Positions 46,667-54,561 of a stretch of 64,000 bases of DNA are shown one piece after another. The position numbers and the translations under genes are program-made. Under the pieces are notes generated by a model. It had not been told where the DNA came from. It saw only the letters and a list, made by a program, of their open reading frames with translations, and did not search any database. This DNA is from Gammaproteobacteria bacterium UBA2675. Lineage in GTDB: Bacteria > Pseudomonadota > Gammaproteobacteria > Pseudomonadales > Pseudohongiellaceae. How positions within the stretch are numbered: the first letter of the stretch is position 1; every line of letters begins with the position of its first letter. Location: NCBI GenBank assembly GCA_002354805.1, contig DEMH01000006.1, forward strand, positions 10,090 through 74,089, in the 5' to 3' direction.

Positions 46667-47314
46667 CTACTCACCCCACAACTCTTCAAGCCTCGCATCG
46701 CGTCCGCAGTTCCAGCGATAGAACTTGTACCTGATCGGATTTTCCTGATAGTAGTTCTGATGATAATCTTCTGCGCGATAGAAATCGTCAATATCAGCCG
46801 CAACAATTTCGGTAACAATAGGCCCGGGGAGTCCAGCCTGAGTATTTAGCTTTTCACGTGAAGCCTCAGCTAACTGCTTCTGCTGATCATTATGATAAAA
46901 AATGGCGCTGCGATACTGACTGCCACGGTCACAGAACTGGCCGCCAGCGTCCAGTGGGTCGATATTTCGCCAGAAGACTTCCAATAGACGTTCATAGCTG
47001 ATCTGACTGGGGTCGTACTCAATCTGCACAGCTTCAGCATGACCAGTGCGCCCGGTTAATACCTGCTCGTAGCTGAGGTCTTTGACTGATCCACCAATGT
47101 AGCCTGACGTTGTTGAAATTACACCGTCCAGCTCGTCGTAGGGTGGCTCCATACACCAGAAGCAGCCGCCTGCAAACGTCGCTATGGCCGTATCGGATGA
47201 CTGGGGATCAGTGTTTTGGGCATGGGCCGTTCCACGGATGCCCAGGGCGAGTATCAGTAATGCCGTGCCAGTAAAGTACGTGAGTGCCTTAATGTGACAA
47301 TCGCTTTCTCTCAT
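46667..47314 (-). CDS. msrA: Exported peptide-methionine (S)-S-oxide reductase
   Basis: 215 residues from ATG 47314. A signal peptide (ALTYFTGTALLILALGIRG, cut near AHA) precedes a full MsrA domain: the catalytic Cys51 in GGCFWCMEPPYDEL, GYIGGSVKDLSYEQV, TGHAEAVQIEYDP, FWRNIDPLDAGGQFCDRGSQYRS (read in parts) and the C-terminal HQNYYQENP. The extra Cys in CFWC and a C-terminal Cys (WNCGRD) could serve as recycling cysteines. The signal sequence places it in the periplasm, where it would repair oxidised methionines. A longer frame to 47482 lacks signal-peptide features. Confidence 0.92.
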   Translation of the reverse strand: MRESDCHIKALTYFTGTALLILALGIRGTAHAQNTDPQSSDTAIATFAGGCFWCMEPPYDELDGVISTTSGYIGGSVKDLSYEQVLTGRTGHAEAVQIEYDPSQISYERLLEVFWRNIDPLDAGGQFCDRGSQYRSAIFYHNDQQKQLAEASREKLNTQAGLPGPIVTEIVAADIDDFYRAEDYHQNYYQENPIRYKFYRWNCGRDARLEELWGE

Positions 47315-47525
47315 AATGCAATTAAAGGGGTCAATATAAATTTTTGCTTCTTTTATTTGACCGCTTATGAATCGATTTGTTCCAGACAGAGGCTGGCAGG
47401 CTGATGGGCGCATTCGATTTGTAATAATATTTTTCGACGATTTGACAATAAAAATATTTCTTGTAAGGCTTTTCATCGACAAACCATTAGTTCCAATAAT
47501 CGTTTATAGGCGATAGGAGGTTGTC

Positions 47526-48176
47526 ATGAAAAAGTTTAAGCTAATGAGTGCTATTAGTGCCCTTATGTTTTCTGCTGCAGCGGCAGCCCAAACTCAATCC
47601 CCTTATCTGCAGCCAGACGACACCTGGATCAGCCTGAGTGGCACGGTCGAGTCGGTCACTGCGGACTCATTTCTGCTGGATTATGGGCGTGCCTCTGTCA
47701 CGGTAGAAATGGATGATGGTGATCGTGATGCAGATGGGTACAAGTTGATGGAAGGCGACAAAGTTGTGGTCAACGGCCTGATTGATGACGATTTCTTTGA
47801 GATGACCACGATCGAGGCAAGTAGCGTTTACGTTGAGTCCATCAACTCCTATTTTTACGCCAGCCCGGTTGATGAGGAGGCATTTGCCTTCTTTGACCCC
47901 ATTGTTACTGTCGTAGACCCGATCATGGATGGTGACGCGACTATTCAAGGCACCATCACTGCGGTTGAGCCTCTGGAGGAGGAAATTGTCCTGAACTCTG
48001 ATGGTCGTTTGATGATCGTCGAAGTTGACGAGCTGGGTTATGACGCTCTGGATAATGTGGGTTATCTTCAGCTCGATGTTGGCGATGAAGTTGTCATCAG
48101 CGGCACGATGACTGAGGAAATGTTCGAAGATCATTTGTTCGTGGCCGAGAATATCGCTACGATCAATAATTCATAA
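47526..48176 (+). CDS. Secreted protein with two OB-fold-like repeats
   Basis: 216 residues. A consensus ribosome-binding site (AGGAGG) precedes the ATG. The signal peptide KKFKLMSAISALMFSAAAAA is cut before QTQ. The mature protein is strongly acidic and built of two similar strand-rich units, residues ~33-95 (SGTVESVTADSFLLDYG ... GDKVVVNGLI) and ~135-205 (QGTITAVEPLEEEIVLNSDG ... GDEVVISGTM). Each follows the G-T-V/I ... G-D-x-V-V-I/V-x-G plan of bacterial OB-fold (BOF/DUF5666-like) proteins. The function is unknown; a periplasmic role next to exported MsrA is likely. Confidence 0.7.
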   Translation: MKKFKLMSAISALMFSAAAAAQTQSPYLQPDDTWISLSGTVESVTADSFLLDYGRASVTVEMDDGDRDADGYKLMEGDKVVVNGLIDDDFFEMTTIEASSVYVESINSYFYASPVDEEAFAFFDPIVTVVDPIMDGDATIQGTITAVEPLEEEIVLNSDGRLMIVEVDELGYDALDNVGYLQLDVGDEVVISGTMTEEMFEDHLFVAENIATINNS

Positions 48177-48187
48177 ACTTCAACACC

Positions 48188-48219
48188 TGCTGTCCGGCGC
48201 CTCTTGGCGTTGGGCAGCA
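48188..48219. other. Long hairpin without T-run
   Basis: A 14-bp stem starting TGCTGTCCGGCGCC and closing with GGCGTTGGGCAGCA around the loop TCTT, including three G-T wobbles. It begins about 10 bp after the OB-fold gene stop. With no T-tract it is a weak terminator candidate or an mRNA-end structure. Confidence 0.45.
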
Positions 48220-48275
48220 TGGCCCGCTGAAGTCTTGTCAGGAAATGAATCGCAAGCCCACCAGGGGTAGCAGAC

Positions 48276-48677
48276 ATGATGACTGGTAATGATGAGGATC
48301 GTGATCTTGGCCGCCACAATTGCGAGCCCTGCGAACGCCAGACGGAAGAGATGGACCTGACTGAAGAGGATGAACTGTTCGGTGCCCTGTCCGGTTGGGG
48401 CAGGGAGCCTGAGTCAGGTGTGCGAAAGCTTGTTAAAACCTACCGATTCAGGAATTTTGTTGAGGCGATTCAATTCGCTAACGACGTAAAAGATATCTCA
48501 GAGAAAGAAAACCATCATCCTTCCCTGCTGATAGAGTGGGGCAGGGTGACTGTGTCTTGGTGGACGCACACTGCGGGTGGGTTGCGCCGGAATGATTACA
48601 TCATGGCTGCCAAGACTGATTTGGTTTATGCGGTGAACAACCTGATACATAGGTTACAGACTATACCGGAGACATAG
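48276..48677 (+). CDS. PhhB-like pterin-4a-carbinolamine dehydratase, C-terminus altered by IS
   Basis: 133 residues as read. After an acidic N-terminal extension, the core has LSGW, LVKTYRFRNFVEAIQFANDV, then the family active-site region EKENHHPSLLIEWGRVTVSWWTH followed by GGLRRNDYIMAAKTD (read in parts). The His-His-Pro block is diagnostic for 4a-hydroxytetrahydrobiopterin dehydratases, which recycle pterin cofactor. From about codon 124 on, the reading frame runs into the left end of the IS481 element; the residues HRLQTIPET and the stop codon come from IS sequence. The catalytic core is complete, so the protein may still work. Confidence 0.85.
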   Translation: MMTGNDEDRDLGRHNCEPCERQTEEMDLTEEDELFGALSGWGREPESGVRKLVKTYRFRNFVEAIQFANDVKDISEKENHHPSLLIEWGRVTVSWWTHTAGGLRRNDYIMAAKTDLVYAVNNLIHRLQTIPET

Positions 48678-48684
48678 GTTACAC
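48647..48684 (+). repeat. Left inverted-repeat end of the IS (two tandem copies)
   Basis: Two copies of ACATAGGTTACA separated by a 13-base spacer containing ATACCG. The same arrangement, inverted, is found at 49875-49912, with ATACCG also conserved in the spacer. Such doubled ends may provide two transposase-binding sites. Confidence 0.75.
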
Positions 48685-48710
48685 ATGTCGGTATTTGGGA
48701 GGTTGCCCAA

Positions 48711-49880
48711 ATGCCCTGGAAAGAGTGTAACCGTATGGATGAGAGACTTAAGTTCGTTGCCAGGTTGCTCGATGAGGAACCCATGACACAGGTGTGTCGC
48801 GATTTCGGCATCTCCCGCAAAACTGGCTATAAGATATTTAACCGCTACAAGGATAGCGGTCTGGAAGGGCTTGTCGACCGCAGTCGACGTCCCTATCGCC
48901 ACGCAAACAAGCTACCGGTGCAGGTTGAGCGAACGATTTTGAAGCTCAAACAGCAATGGCCTGACTGGGGCGCACCGAAGATTCGTGAAAAGCTGATTCG
49001 TAACTTCCCGACCATCAAGGCGCCTGCCAAAAGCACCGTGCATGCTGTGCTTGAACGTCATGGCCTGGTTACACCACGGAAAAAGCGTCGTTACCGCGCA
49101 CAAGGTACGCCATTGAGTGATTCGCTCACACCGAACGGGTTGTGGTGCACGGACTATAAGGGTGAGTTTTTACTGGGAAACCAGCGTTACTGCTATCCAC
49201 TGACCATTACCGATTACCGCAGTCGCTACCTGCTGGCCTGCGAAGCACTGGAATCGACTCGGGAGAAAGATGCTTTTACTGTCTTTGAGCGCGTATTCAA
49301 AGAGTTCGGTGTGCCGTTTGCGCTTCGCAGCGATAACGGCCTGCCATTCGCCTCTCCCAACGCGCTATTCGGGCTAAGCCGTTTGTCGGTGTGGTGGCTG
49401 CGACTGGGTATTACGATCGAGCGCATCGAACCTGGCAAGCCTCAGCAAAATGGACGCCATGAACGCATGCATCTGACATTGAAGAAAGCGACCACCAAAC
49501 CCGCGCAATTTAACTTTCTCCAACAGCAAGAGCGCTTCGACAGATTTATCGATGAGTACAATAACGAACGGCCACACGAGGCTCTGGGCATGAGATATCC
49601 AGGCGAAGTATATACACCATCAACGCGTGCTTACACGCGTCCAGAGGATCCCGATTACCCCTATCACGACAGGGTGATTCAGGTGACCCAGTGCGGACGA
49701 TTGTGTATCGGGCGCAGAAAAATAAATCTAAGTACCGTATTTGCAGGGCAATTAGTGGGGGTACGCGAGGTGAGCGATAAAATTTGGGTCGTCAGCTTTA
49801 TGGAGTATGATCTGGGATACTTCGATGAAGACGAGGGAAGGGTCGAGCCCGGGGACAATCCATTTATACCAAAAGTGTAA
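48711..49880 (+). CDS. IS481-family transposase
   Basis: 389 residues. A helix-turn-helix region at the N-terminus (MTQVCRDFGISRKTGYKIFNRY) is followed by a DDE integrase core with the three acidic residues in LWCTDYKG, ALRSDNGLPF and NGRHERMH, then PHEALGMRYPGEVY, typical of IS481 transposases. The C-terminal 80 residues form a strand-rich tail. A good GGGAGG site lies before ATG 48711. The stop codon TAA is inside the inner right repeat. No frameshift or internal stop is visible, so it looks intact and possibly active. Confidence 0.93.
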   Translation: MPWKECNRMDERLKFVARLLDEEPMTQVCRDFGISRKTGYKIFNRYKDSGLEGLVDRSRRPYRHANKLPVQVERTILKLKQQWPDWGAPKIREKLIRNFPTIKAPAKSTVHAVLERHGLVTPRKKRRYRAQGTPLSDSLTPNGLWCTDYKGEFLLGNQRYCYPLTITDYRSRYLLACEALESTREKDAFTVFERVFKEFGVPFALRSDNGLPFASPNALFGLSRLSVWWLRLGITIERIEPGKPQQNGRHERMHLTLKKATTKPAQFNFLQQQERFDRFIDEYNNERPHEALGMRYPGEVYTPSTRAYTRPEDPDYPYHDRVIQVTQCGRLCIGRRKINLSTVFAGQLVGVREVSDKIWVVSFMEYDLGYFDEDEGRVEPGDNPFIPKV

Positions 49881-49912
49881 CCTATGTCTTCGGTATGAAA
49901 TGTAACCTATGT
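49875..49912 (-). repeat. Right inverted-repeat end of the IS (two tandem copies)
   Basis: Inverted counterpart of 48647-48684: two copies of TGTAACCTATGT at 49876-49887 and 49901-49912, spaced as at the left end and also containing CGGTAT between them. Confidence 0.75.
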
Positions 49913-49959
49913 CCCCGGTCTGGACCCGGATTGATTGGTGCCCCGGGCATGAGCCTACT

Positions 49960-49988
49960 GTAGTCTCAGGCGGTATCAAGTAGTCTCA
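49960..49988 (+). repeat. Short direct repeat upstream of the integrase
   Basis: GTAGTCTCA occurs at 49960-49968 and again at 49980-49988, a 20-base period, about 100 bp before the integrase start. These could be arm- or core-type sites for the recombinase, but the repeat is short and could be chance. Confidence 0.25.
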
Positions 49989-50089
49989 CATATTAATAAA
50001 AAACAATAGGTTAAGTAATTCCTTGTCTCAGCCAGTGTCATAATGTAGCATCCAATTGCATATTTTATGTTGAGTAGGATGTTTGATGT

Positions 50090-51382
50090 ATGCCAAAGCT
50101 TGTGCCCGAATTGAGTGATCTCGCGGTCAGAAGATTGACCTATTCTACGATCAAAGGGGATCCGAGAATTCCAGAAAGTAGGCGCAAAAATCGTGTTGGC
50201 ATGCCATGCACTGCACTTCATGCTGTTGGTGGGGTGTCAGGGCTTCTGCTTCAGTGCCGTCCCCCAGCTAACGAGAACAGTCCTATTGGAGCCAGGTCTT
50301 GGATTCTGAGAACCATGATTGGCGGAAAACGCACAGACATTGGCTTGGGAGGTTATCCAGACGTTACTCTGTCTATGGCTCGTGCGAAAGCAAGGGAAAT
50401 AAAAGCTAAGGTTCGTGATGGCATAGATCCTACGGCTGAGCGTAAGGCGCTGAGGTCAGCAATAGCGGCATCAAGAGCCTCGGCAGTAACATTCAGGGAA
50501 TTGGCCAAAGAATACATTGCTAAGAAGTCCAAAGAGTTCAAGAAGAGCAGTGCGGCAAAGCAGCGCCGAAAACTCGAAATGCACCTCGAAAGTTACGCAT
50601 ACCCTTACCTTGGCAATGTAGTTGTCGGCGACATTGAGCGGGCACACATTGTGAAAATGCTTGAGCCAATCTGGGAAACCAAGACAGAGACTGCAAGTCG
50701 GCTCAGGATGAGTGTGGAGCGTATTCTCGACCTCGCTGGTGTTAAGGGGCTGCGTAGTGGCGATAATCCAGCACGATGGACCGGGAATCTAGCGCTGTCG
50801 TTCCCGGCCAAAGAAAAGGTTGCGCAAGTGCAGCACTTTGCCGCCTTGCCCGTTGGGGAAATACCGGAGTTTATGCAAAAACTCCGTGCCGCTAATGGTG
50901 TTGGGGCCAGGGCATTGGAGTTTCTAATACTGACCGCATGTCGGTCCAGTGAGGTGCGCAAGGCAACGCGATCTGAGGTAGATTTTGATACAAACACTTG
51001 GCTTATACCTGCTGACAGAATGAAAATGGGGAGAGAGCATCGAGTCCCGCTAACTGACTCCTCAATCAAGGTGCTCAATGAGATGTCGGACTTAAGCGAA
51101 TACCTGTTTCCTAACAGAAATGGTGATCCAGTGTCCGATGTCATGCTAGGGAAGGTCATTAAGCAGTTAGGTTACAAGGTTACATCCCACGGGTTTCGTT
51201 CAACTTTTAAGGATTGGGCGATTGAACACACAGAGTTTGCAGATGAAATATCAGAGCTGGCGTTGGCACATGTTAATAGCGACAAAACTCGAGCGGCGTA
51301 TGCTAGAAGTGACGCACTTGAAAAGAGGAGACAGTTGATGGAGGCTTGGGCAAATTATTGTTATTGTGACGCGAGCTTGTAA
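50090..51382 (+). CDS. P4-type tyrosine recombinase (integrase)
   Basis: 430 residues. The N-terminal DUF4102-like arm-binding domain includes LTYSTIKGDPRIPE, an unusual PCTALHAVGGVSGLLLQC in place of the usual ...V-K-P-S-G-x-K-x-W-x-L region, and IGLGGYPDVTLSMARAKARE. A SAM-like core-binding domain (about 130-230) is followed by the catalytic domain with Arg in LTACRSSEVRKATR, Lys/His in MKMGREHRVPL, H-x-x-R in SHGFRSTFKDW, His in LALAHV and the nucleophile Tyr in AAYAR. All catalytic residues are present. No tRNA gene, excisionase or cargo adjoins it, so it is probably the relic of an excised or eroded island. Confidence 0.9.
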   Translation: MPKLVPELSDLAVRRLTYSTIKGDPRIPESRRKNRVGMPCTALHAVGGVSGLLLQCRPPANENSPIGARSWILRTMIGGKRTDIGLGGYPDVTLSMARAKAREIKAKVRDGIDPTAERKALRSAIAASRASAVTFRELAKEYIAKKSKEFKKSSAAKQRRKLEMHLESYAYPYLGNVVVGDIERAHIVKMLEPIWETKTETASRLRMSVERILDLAGVKGLRSGDNPARWTGNLALSFPAKEKVAQVQHFAALPVGEIPEFMQKLRAANGVGARALEFLILTACRSSEVRKATRSEVDFDTNTWLIPADRMKMGREHRVPLTDSSIKVLNEMSDLSEYLFPNRNGDPVSDVMLGKVIKQLGYKVTSHGFRSTFKDWAIEHTEFADEISELALAHVNSDKTRAAYARSDALEKRRQLMEAWANYCYCDASL

Positions 51383-51561
51383 TTTATTTTGCAGTACTCG
51401 CCGTATTCCAATGCTCATCGAAAATAAGTTTGGATAAAGAAGCCCTGTGCCTTAATCCAGGGTCTCAATGGATGGTTCAGGGCTGTCTAAATCGAAAAGT
51501 TTCGGACGTTGCACCTCTCCTGACTGGAACGCTCGAAGAGAATGACACTGATCTGTAAACG

Positions 51562-52899
51562 CTAACGCTCAAAAACCAACAAAAACGAGCTTCCCTCCCC
51601 AACCGTGCTCCGCACAGTCAACCCTGCACGATTCAAGTGCGCCAACTGACGAGACAGACTAAGCCCAATACCAGAACCCGACTCTTTGGTTGTGAAGAAC
51701 GGCGTAAAAATGTCATCCAGCTGTTTGGCGGGTATACCCGCACCCGAGTCAACAACAGCAATAACCGGGCGGCGTCTATTGTCTAGATACCCTTTGAGTT
51801 GGATCTGTCGAACAGGACAATCCGCAACTGCATCCACCGCATTGGATAGCAGATTAAGCAGGATCTGCTCGATCTGATGACGGTCTGCAAGCACCGACAT
51901 GTCAGCTGGTTTGAGATCAACCGACAGGGTGCAGGCAGATGAAGACAGGCGTTCTTCTATCAGACGATTGATACGATCGAACAAGTCGGCCACGTCGATG
52001 TCACTCATTGCCGGTTGCGGTAGATTGCTCAGTGATCGATACGACTCAACAAAGCGCAACAGCCCCTGGCTGCGCGAAGCAATCGATCGAATACCTTTGC
52101 CCATATCGGTATCACGATCGTCATCCAGTGTTTTTTCCAGATGACTACTGAGCGACACAATCGGGGTCATGGAATTCATGATCTCGTGCGTCAGTACCTT
52201 GATCAGTTTTTGCCAGCTCGAAATCTCAGTTTCGTCAATCGCCTCCTGAATATTTTGAATCGACACCAGCTTGTGCTGATTACCTAGCAACTTGAACTCC
52301 CGGGCCGATAACAGCAGCTGCATACTCTCCGATCCCAGCACCACTTTTAAAAGCTGGCTTTTGCCAGGGACAAGAGTCCTCAAGGATTCACCGAGAGGAG
52401 GGCAGCTAGCGTCGACCTGATGCAGGTTGATCAGCAACGACACTTGCAACAGGTCTTTGGCTGCCCGATTGGCTATAACAATTTTCTCTGCCTCGTCGAA
52501 ACACAAAAGCGCTGTGTCCACGTGCTCAACAACCCGGTCCAGGTATTCATGCTGTGCGGATTTTTCTGCCTTGAGCTGCTTGTACTTGTCTATCAGGGCT
52601 TTCTGGGCATAGAGGAAATCTGCTGAGTCGCTGTCAGCACCATGTAACAAAGTGGTCGTGGAAAAGTCATTGTGGCTGATGTTGCGGATGAACTGTGTGA
52701 AATCGCTCTGTTGCCTGTTCGCCTGACGAACCATACGTAACGCAATCAGCAGGGTAGCCCCCGATAGTACCACTGCAGCAGCGGGCCATAGCCCGGCAAA
52801 AGCAAGGTAGCCGCTTGCAGATGCACAGAGCACAAGCAAACCGATGTTCAATACGGTTTGAAAGCGGTAGCCCTTAAGCCTGGTTGTTATTGATGCCAT
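51562..52899 (-). CDS. Sensor histidine kinase (NtrB/NtrY-like), partner of the NtrC-type regulator
   Basis: 445 residues from ATG 52899, which has GGAAAAG five bases upstream. Two N-terminal transmembrane helices (about 15-60) are followed by a PAS-like region (VDTALLCFDEAEKIVIANRAAK), the HisKA box LTHEIMNSMTPIVSL with the phospho-His, and ATPase N box LLNLLSNAVDAV, G1 VVDSGAGIP and G2 GSGIGLSLSRQL. There is little periplasmic sequence, so it probably senses within or near the membrane. It overlaps the response-regulator gene by 26 bp and follows it on the same transcript. The frame continues to 52941. Confidence 0.93.
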   Translation of the reverse strand: MASITTRLKGYRFQTVLNIGLLVLCASASGYLAFAGLWPAAAVVLSGATLLIALRMVRQANRQQSDFTQFIRNISHNDFSTTTLLHGADSDSADFLYAQKALIDKYKQLKAEKSAQHEYLDRVVEHVDTALLCFDEAEKIVIANRAAKDLLQVSLLINLHQVDASCPPLGESLRTLVPGKSQLLKVVLGSESMQLLLSAREFKLLGNQHKLVSIQNIQEAIDETEISSWQKLIKVLTHEIMNSMTPIVSLSSHLEKTLDDDRDTDMGKGIRSIASRSQGLLRFVESYRSLSNLPQPAMSDIDVADLFDRINRLIEERLSSSACTLSVDLKPADMSVLADRHQIEQILLNLLSNAVDAVADCPVRQIQLKGYLDNRRRPVIAVVDSGAGIPAKQLDDIFTPFFTTKESGSGIGLSLSRQLAHLNRAGLTVRSTVGEGSSFLLVFER

Positions 52900-54256
52900 A
52901 CTTTTCCAGCTTGCGATAAAGGGTTGTTCTACCAAGGCCAACAGCTTTTGCGACCTGCGTCAGATTGCCTCGAAATTGTTGCATGGCCCGCAGAATCGTT
53001 TTCTGCTCGAGCGACTCCAGATTCAGATCGTCTGACTCAGGCGGCGACCCATGCGTGCCGGTCATGAAGTCCGACAGCTTGAGCTCACCGTTCTGCGCCA
53101 GGATGACAGCCCGTTCAGTTGCGTGCTTAAGCTCTCGTATGTTTCCTGGCCAGCGATAGGCCATCAGTTGCTTGAGTGTTTCGCGCGAAACCTGGGTGTA
53201 AGGTTTATCGTATTTGCGTCCATACACTGCCTGGAAATGCCTGATCAACAGTGGAATATCTTCCTGGCGTTCACGAAGTGGGGGCAGGGTCACTTCCACT
53301 GTATTGATTCGATACAACAGGTCCTGGCGAAAGTGGGATGGGTCAGCAATTTGTCTGGATGACACATTCGTTGCGCAAATCAACCTGATGTCGACGTGCA
53401 TGGGACGAGTGCCACCGACTCGAGTGACGGTTCGCGACTCAAGCGCGCGCAACAGCTTTGCCTGAATATCCAGGTCCAGATTGCCAATCTCATCCAGAAA
53501 CAGCGTGCCATCTGCGGCAAGCTCAAACTTACCAGGCTTGTCACTTTTCGCATCGGTAAACGCGCCTTTGACGTGGCCGAACATCTCGGACTCGAACAGG
53601 GAGGGTGATAACGCGCCGGCGTCGACGGATACCAGCGGGCCATGGGCGCGACTGGAGCAGCGGTGGATTTCCTGAGCGATTAGTTCCTTGCCGGTTCCAT
53701 TCTCACCTGTGATCAATACATTGGCGTCGGTACCGGCGACTCGTTTGACCAGTTCAAGTATCGCCCGAAAATTTTCTGACTCGCCTACCAGTTCGGACGT
53801 CTTGTTCGAGACGCTGCCCAGCTCCTGCCTGGTAGTACGAAGTCTGTCTAATTCACGTTCAGATTGAGCAAGTCTGGCGCAGGCTTTGACGGTTGCTACC
53901 AGTTTTTCATTTAACCAGGGCTTTTGCACAAAATCGGCAGCGCCCAGCTTGATGGCCTGTACGGCAAGATCGACTTCACCGTAAGCCGTGCACATGACCA
54001 CCTGAATTCTCGGGTCGAACTGTTTTATAAAGTCCAGCCAGTACAAACCTTCGTCGCCACCTACCATTCCGCGTGTGAAATTCATGTCCAGCAGCACTAC
54101 ATCCGGATAGAAGTCGGGTAATTCGTCTTTGAGTTGACTGGGGTTGGACAGGCAGCGGACAGCTGGAAATGCAGACTTCAGTATGACCTGCGCACTGAGT
54201 AGTACGTCCTGGTCATCATCGACTACAAGTATACGTTGAGCGTTTGAGTCAGGCAC
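52874..54256 (-). CDS. Sigma-54-dependent response regulator (NtrC family)
   Basis: 460 residues. The receiver has acceptor Asp57 in VVLLDMNFTRGMVGGDEGL, with an enlarged loop after the Asp seen in a subgroup of regulators linked to FtsX-type ABC exporters. The AAA+ domain has Walker A GENGTGKE, Walker B TLFLDEIGN and the sigma-54 contact loop as GAFTDA, where most have GAFTGA. The Fis-type C-terminal helix-turn-helix is in LTQVAKAVGLGRTTLYRKLEKY. It likely activates the divergent ABC operon at 54562 through the sigma-54 promoter at 54500 and two upstream sites. A kinase gene follows on the same strand. Confidence 0.93.
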   Translation of the reverse strand: MPDSNAQRILVVDDDQDVLLSAQVILKSAFPAVRCLSNPSQLKDELPDFYPDVVLLDMNFTRGMVGGDEGLYWLDFIKQFDPRIQVVMCTAYGEVDLAVQAIKLGAADFVQKPWLNEKLVATVKACARLAQSERELDRLRTTRQELGSVSNKTSELVGESENFRAILELVKRVAGTDANVLITGENGTGKELIAQEIHRCSSRAHGPLVSVDAGALSPSLFESEMFGHVKGAFTDAKSDKPGKFELAADGTLFLDEIGNLDLDIQAKLLRALESRTVTRVGGTRPMHVDIRLICATNVSSRQIADPSHFRQDLLYRINTVEVTLPPLRERQEDIPLLIRHFQAVYGRKYDKPYTQVSRETLKQLMAYRWPGNIRELKHATERAVILAQNGELKLSDFMTGTHGSPPESDDLNLESLEQKTILRAMQQFRGNLTQVAKAVGLGRTTLYRKLEKYGINNNQA

Positions 54257-54290
54257 CGATTGAAGGCACTCCTTGCGAGTAAAGCTGGTT

Positions 54291-54309
54291 TTGTTTCAAA
54301 GTAGAACAA
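54291..54309 (+). promoter_or_regulatory. Upstream element 1, candidate regulator binding site
   Basis: TTGTTTCAAAGTAGAACAA, imperfectly palindromic (TTGTTTC ... GAACAA), 35 bp upstream of the response-regulator start and about 200 bp upstream of the sigma-54 promoter. It could serve both autoregulation and enhancer binding. Confidence 0.5.
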
Positions 54310-54395
54310 AAACGAGGCTCAAGTCCAGCTTTTACGACATAAACTCGATATGCTTAATTCGCCAGTAGTGTTTGTTGGAGAAATAATCGGCACAA

Positions 54396-54414
54396 GTGTT
54401 TCAAAGTGGGGCAA
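54396..54414 (+). promoter_or_regulatory. Upstream element 2, candidate regulator binding site
   Basis: GTGTTTCAAAGTGGGGCAA shares 15 of 19 bases with the element at 54291. The two are exactly 105 bp apart, ten helical turns, so regulators bound to them would face the same side of the DNA. A related inverted half (TGAAACAA, 54431-54438) follows. Confidence 0.5.
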
Positions 54415-54499
54415 TTGCGGTGTGCCATGATGAAACAATACTACTGCAGATATGGCGCCGCGTAGACATAAGATGCTGAAAACATGAGGTTTATGGTTG

Positions 54500-54515
54500 T
54501 GGCGCAGAACTTGCT
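54500..54515 (+). promoter_or_regulatory. Sigma-54 (-24/-12) promoter of the ABC exporter operon
   Basis: TGGCGCAGAACTTGCT matches the -24/-12 consensus TGGCAC-N5-TTGCA at nearly every defined position, with the GG and GC doublets 10 bases apart as required. Transcription should begin near 54526, giving a leader of about 35 bases to ATG 54562. Confidence 0.75.
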
Positions 54516-54561
54516 GCCTAAAGCATATATGATGCGATAGCCGGTACTAAAGGAATACACA

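Larger units (their letters stand above)
48647..49912 (+). mobile_element. IS481-family insertion sequence
   Basis: About 1,266 bp bounded by inverted copies of ACATAGGTTACA: left 48647-48658, right (as TGTAACCTATGT) 49901-49912. Inside each end a second copy, GACATAGGTTACAC (48671-48684 and, inverted, 49875-49888), makes a tandem-repeat end on both sides. One transposase gene fills the middle. I find no matching target-site duplication in the flanks, so the outer limits are approximate or the flanks have changed since insertion. Confidence 0.8.

Noticed and set aside
48620..49935. Target-site duplication around the IS
   Set aside because: Bases outside the outer repeats (ending CTGAT on the left, starting CCCCG on the right) do not match.
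49913..50089. tRNA gene or tRNA 3' end as integration site for the integrase
   Set aside because: No cloverleaf or CCA-ended stem could be drawn in this stretch.
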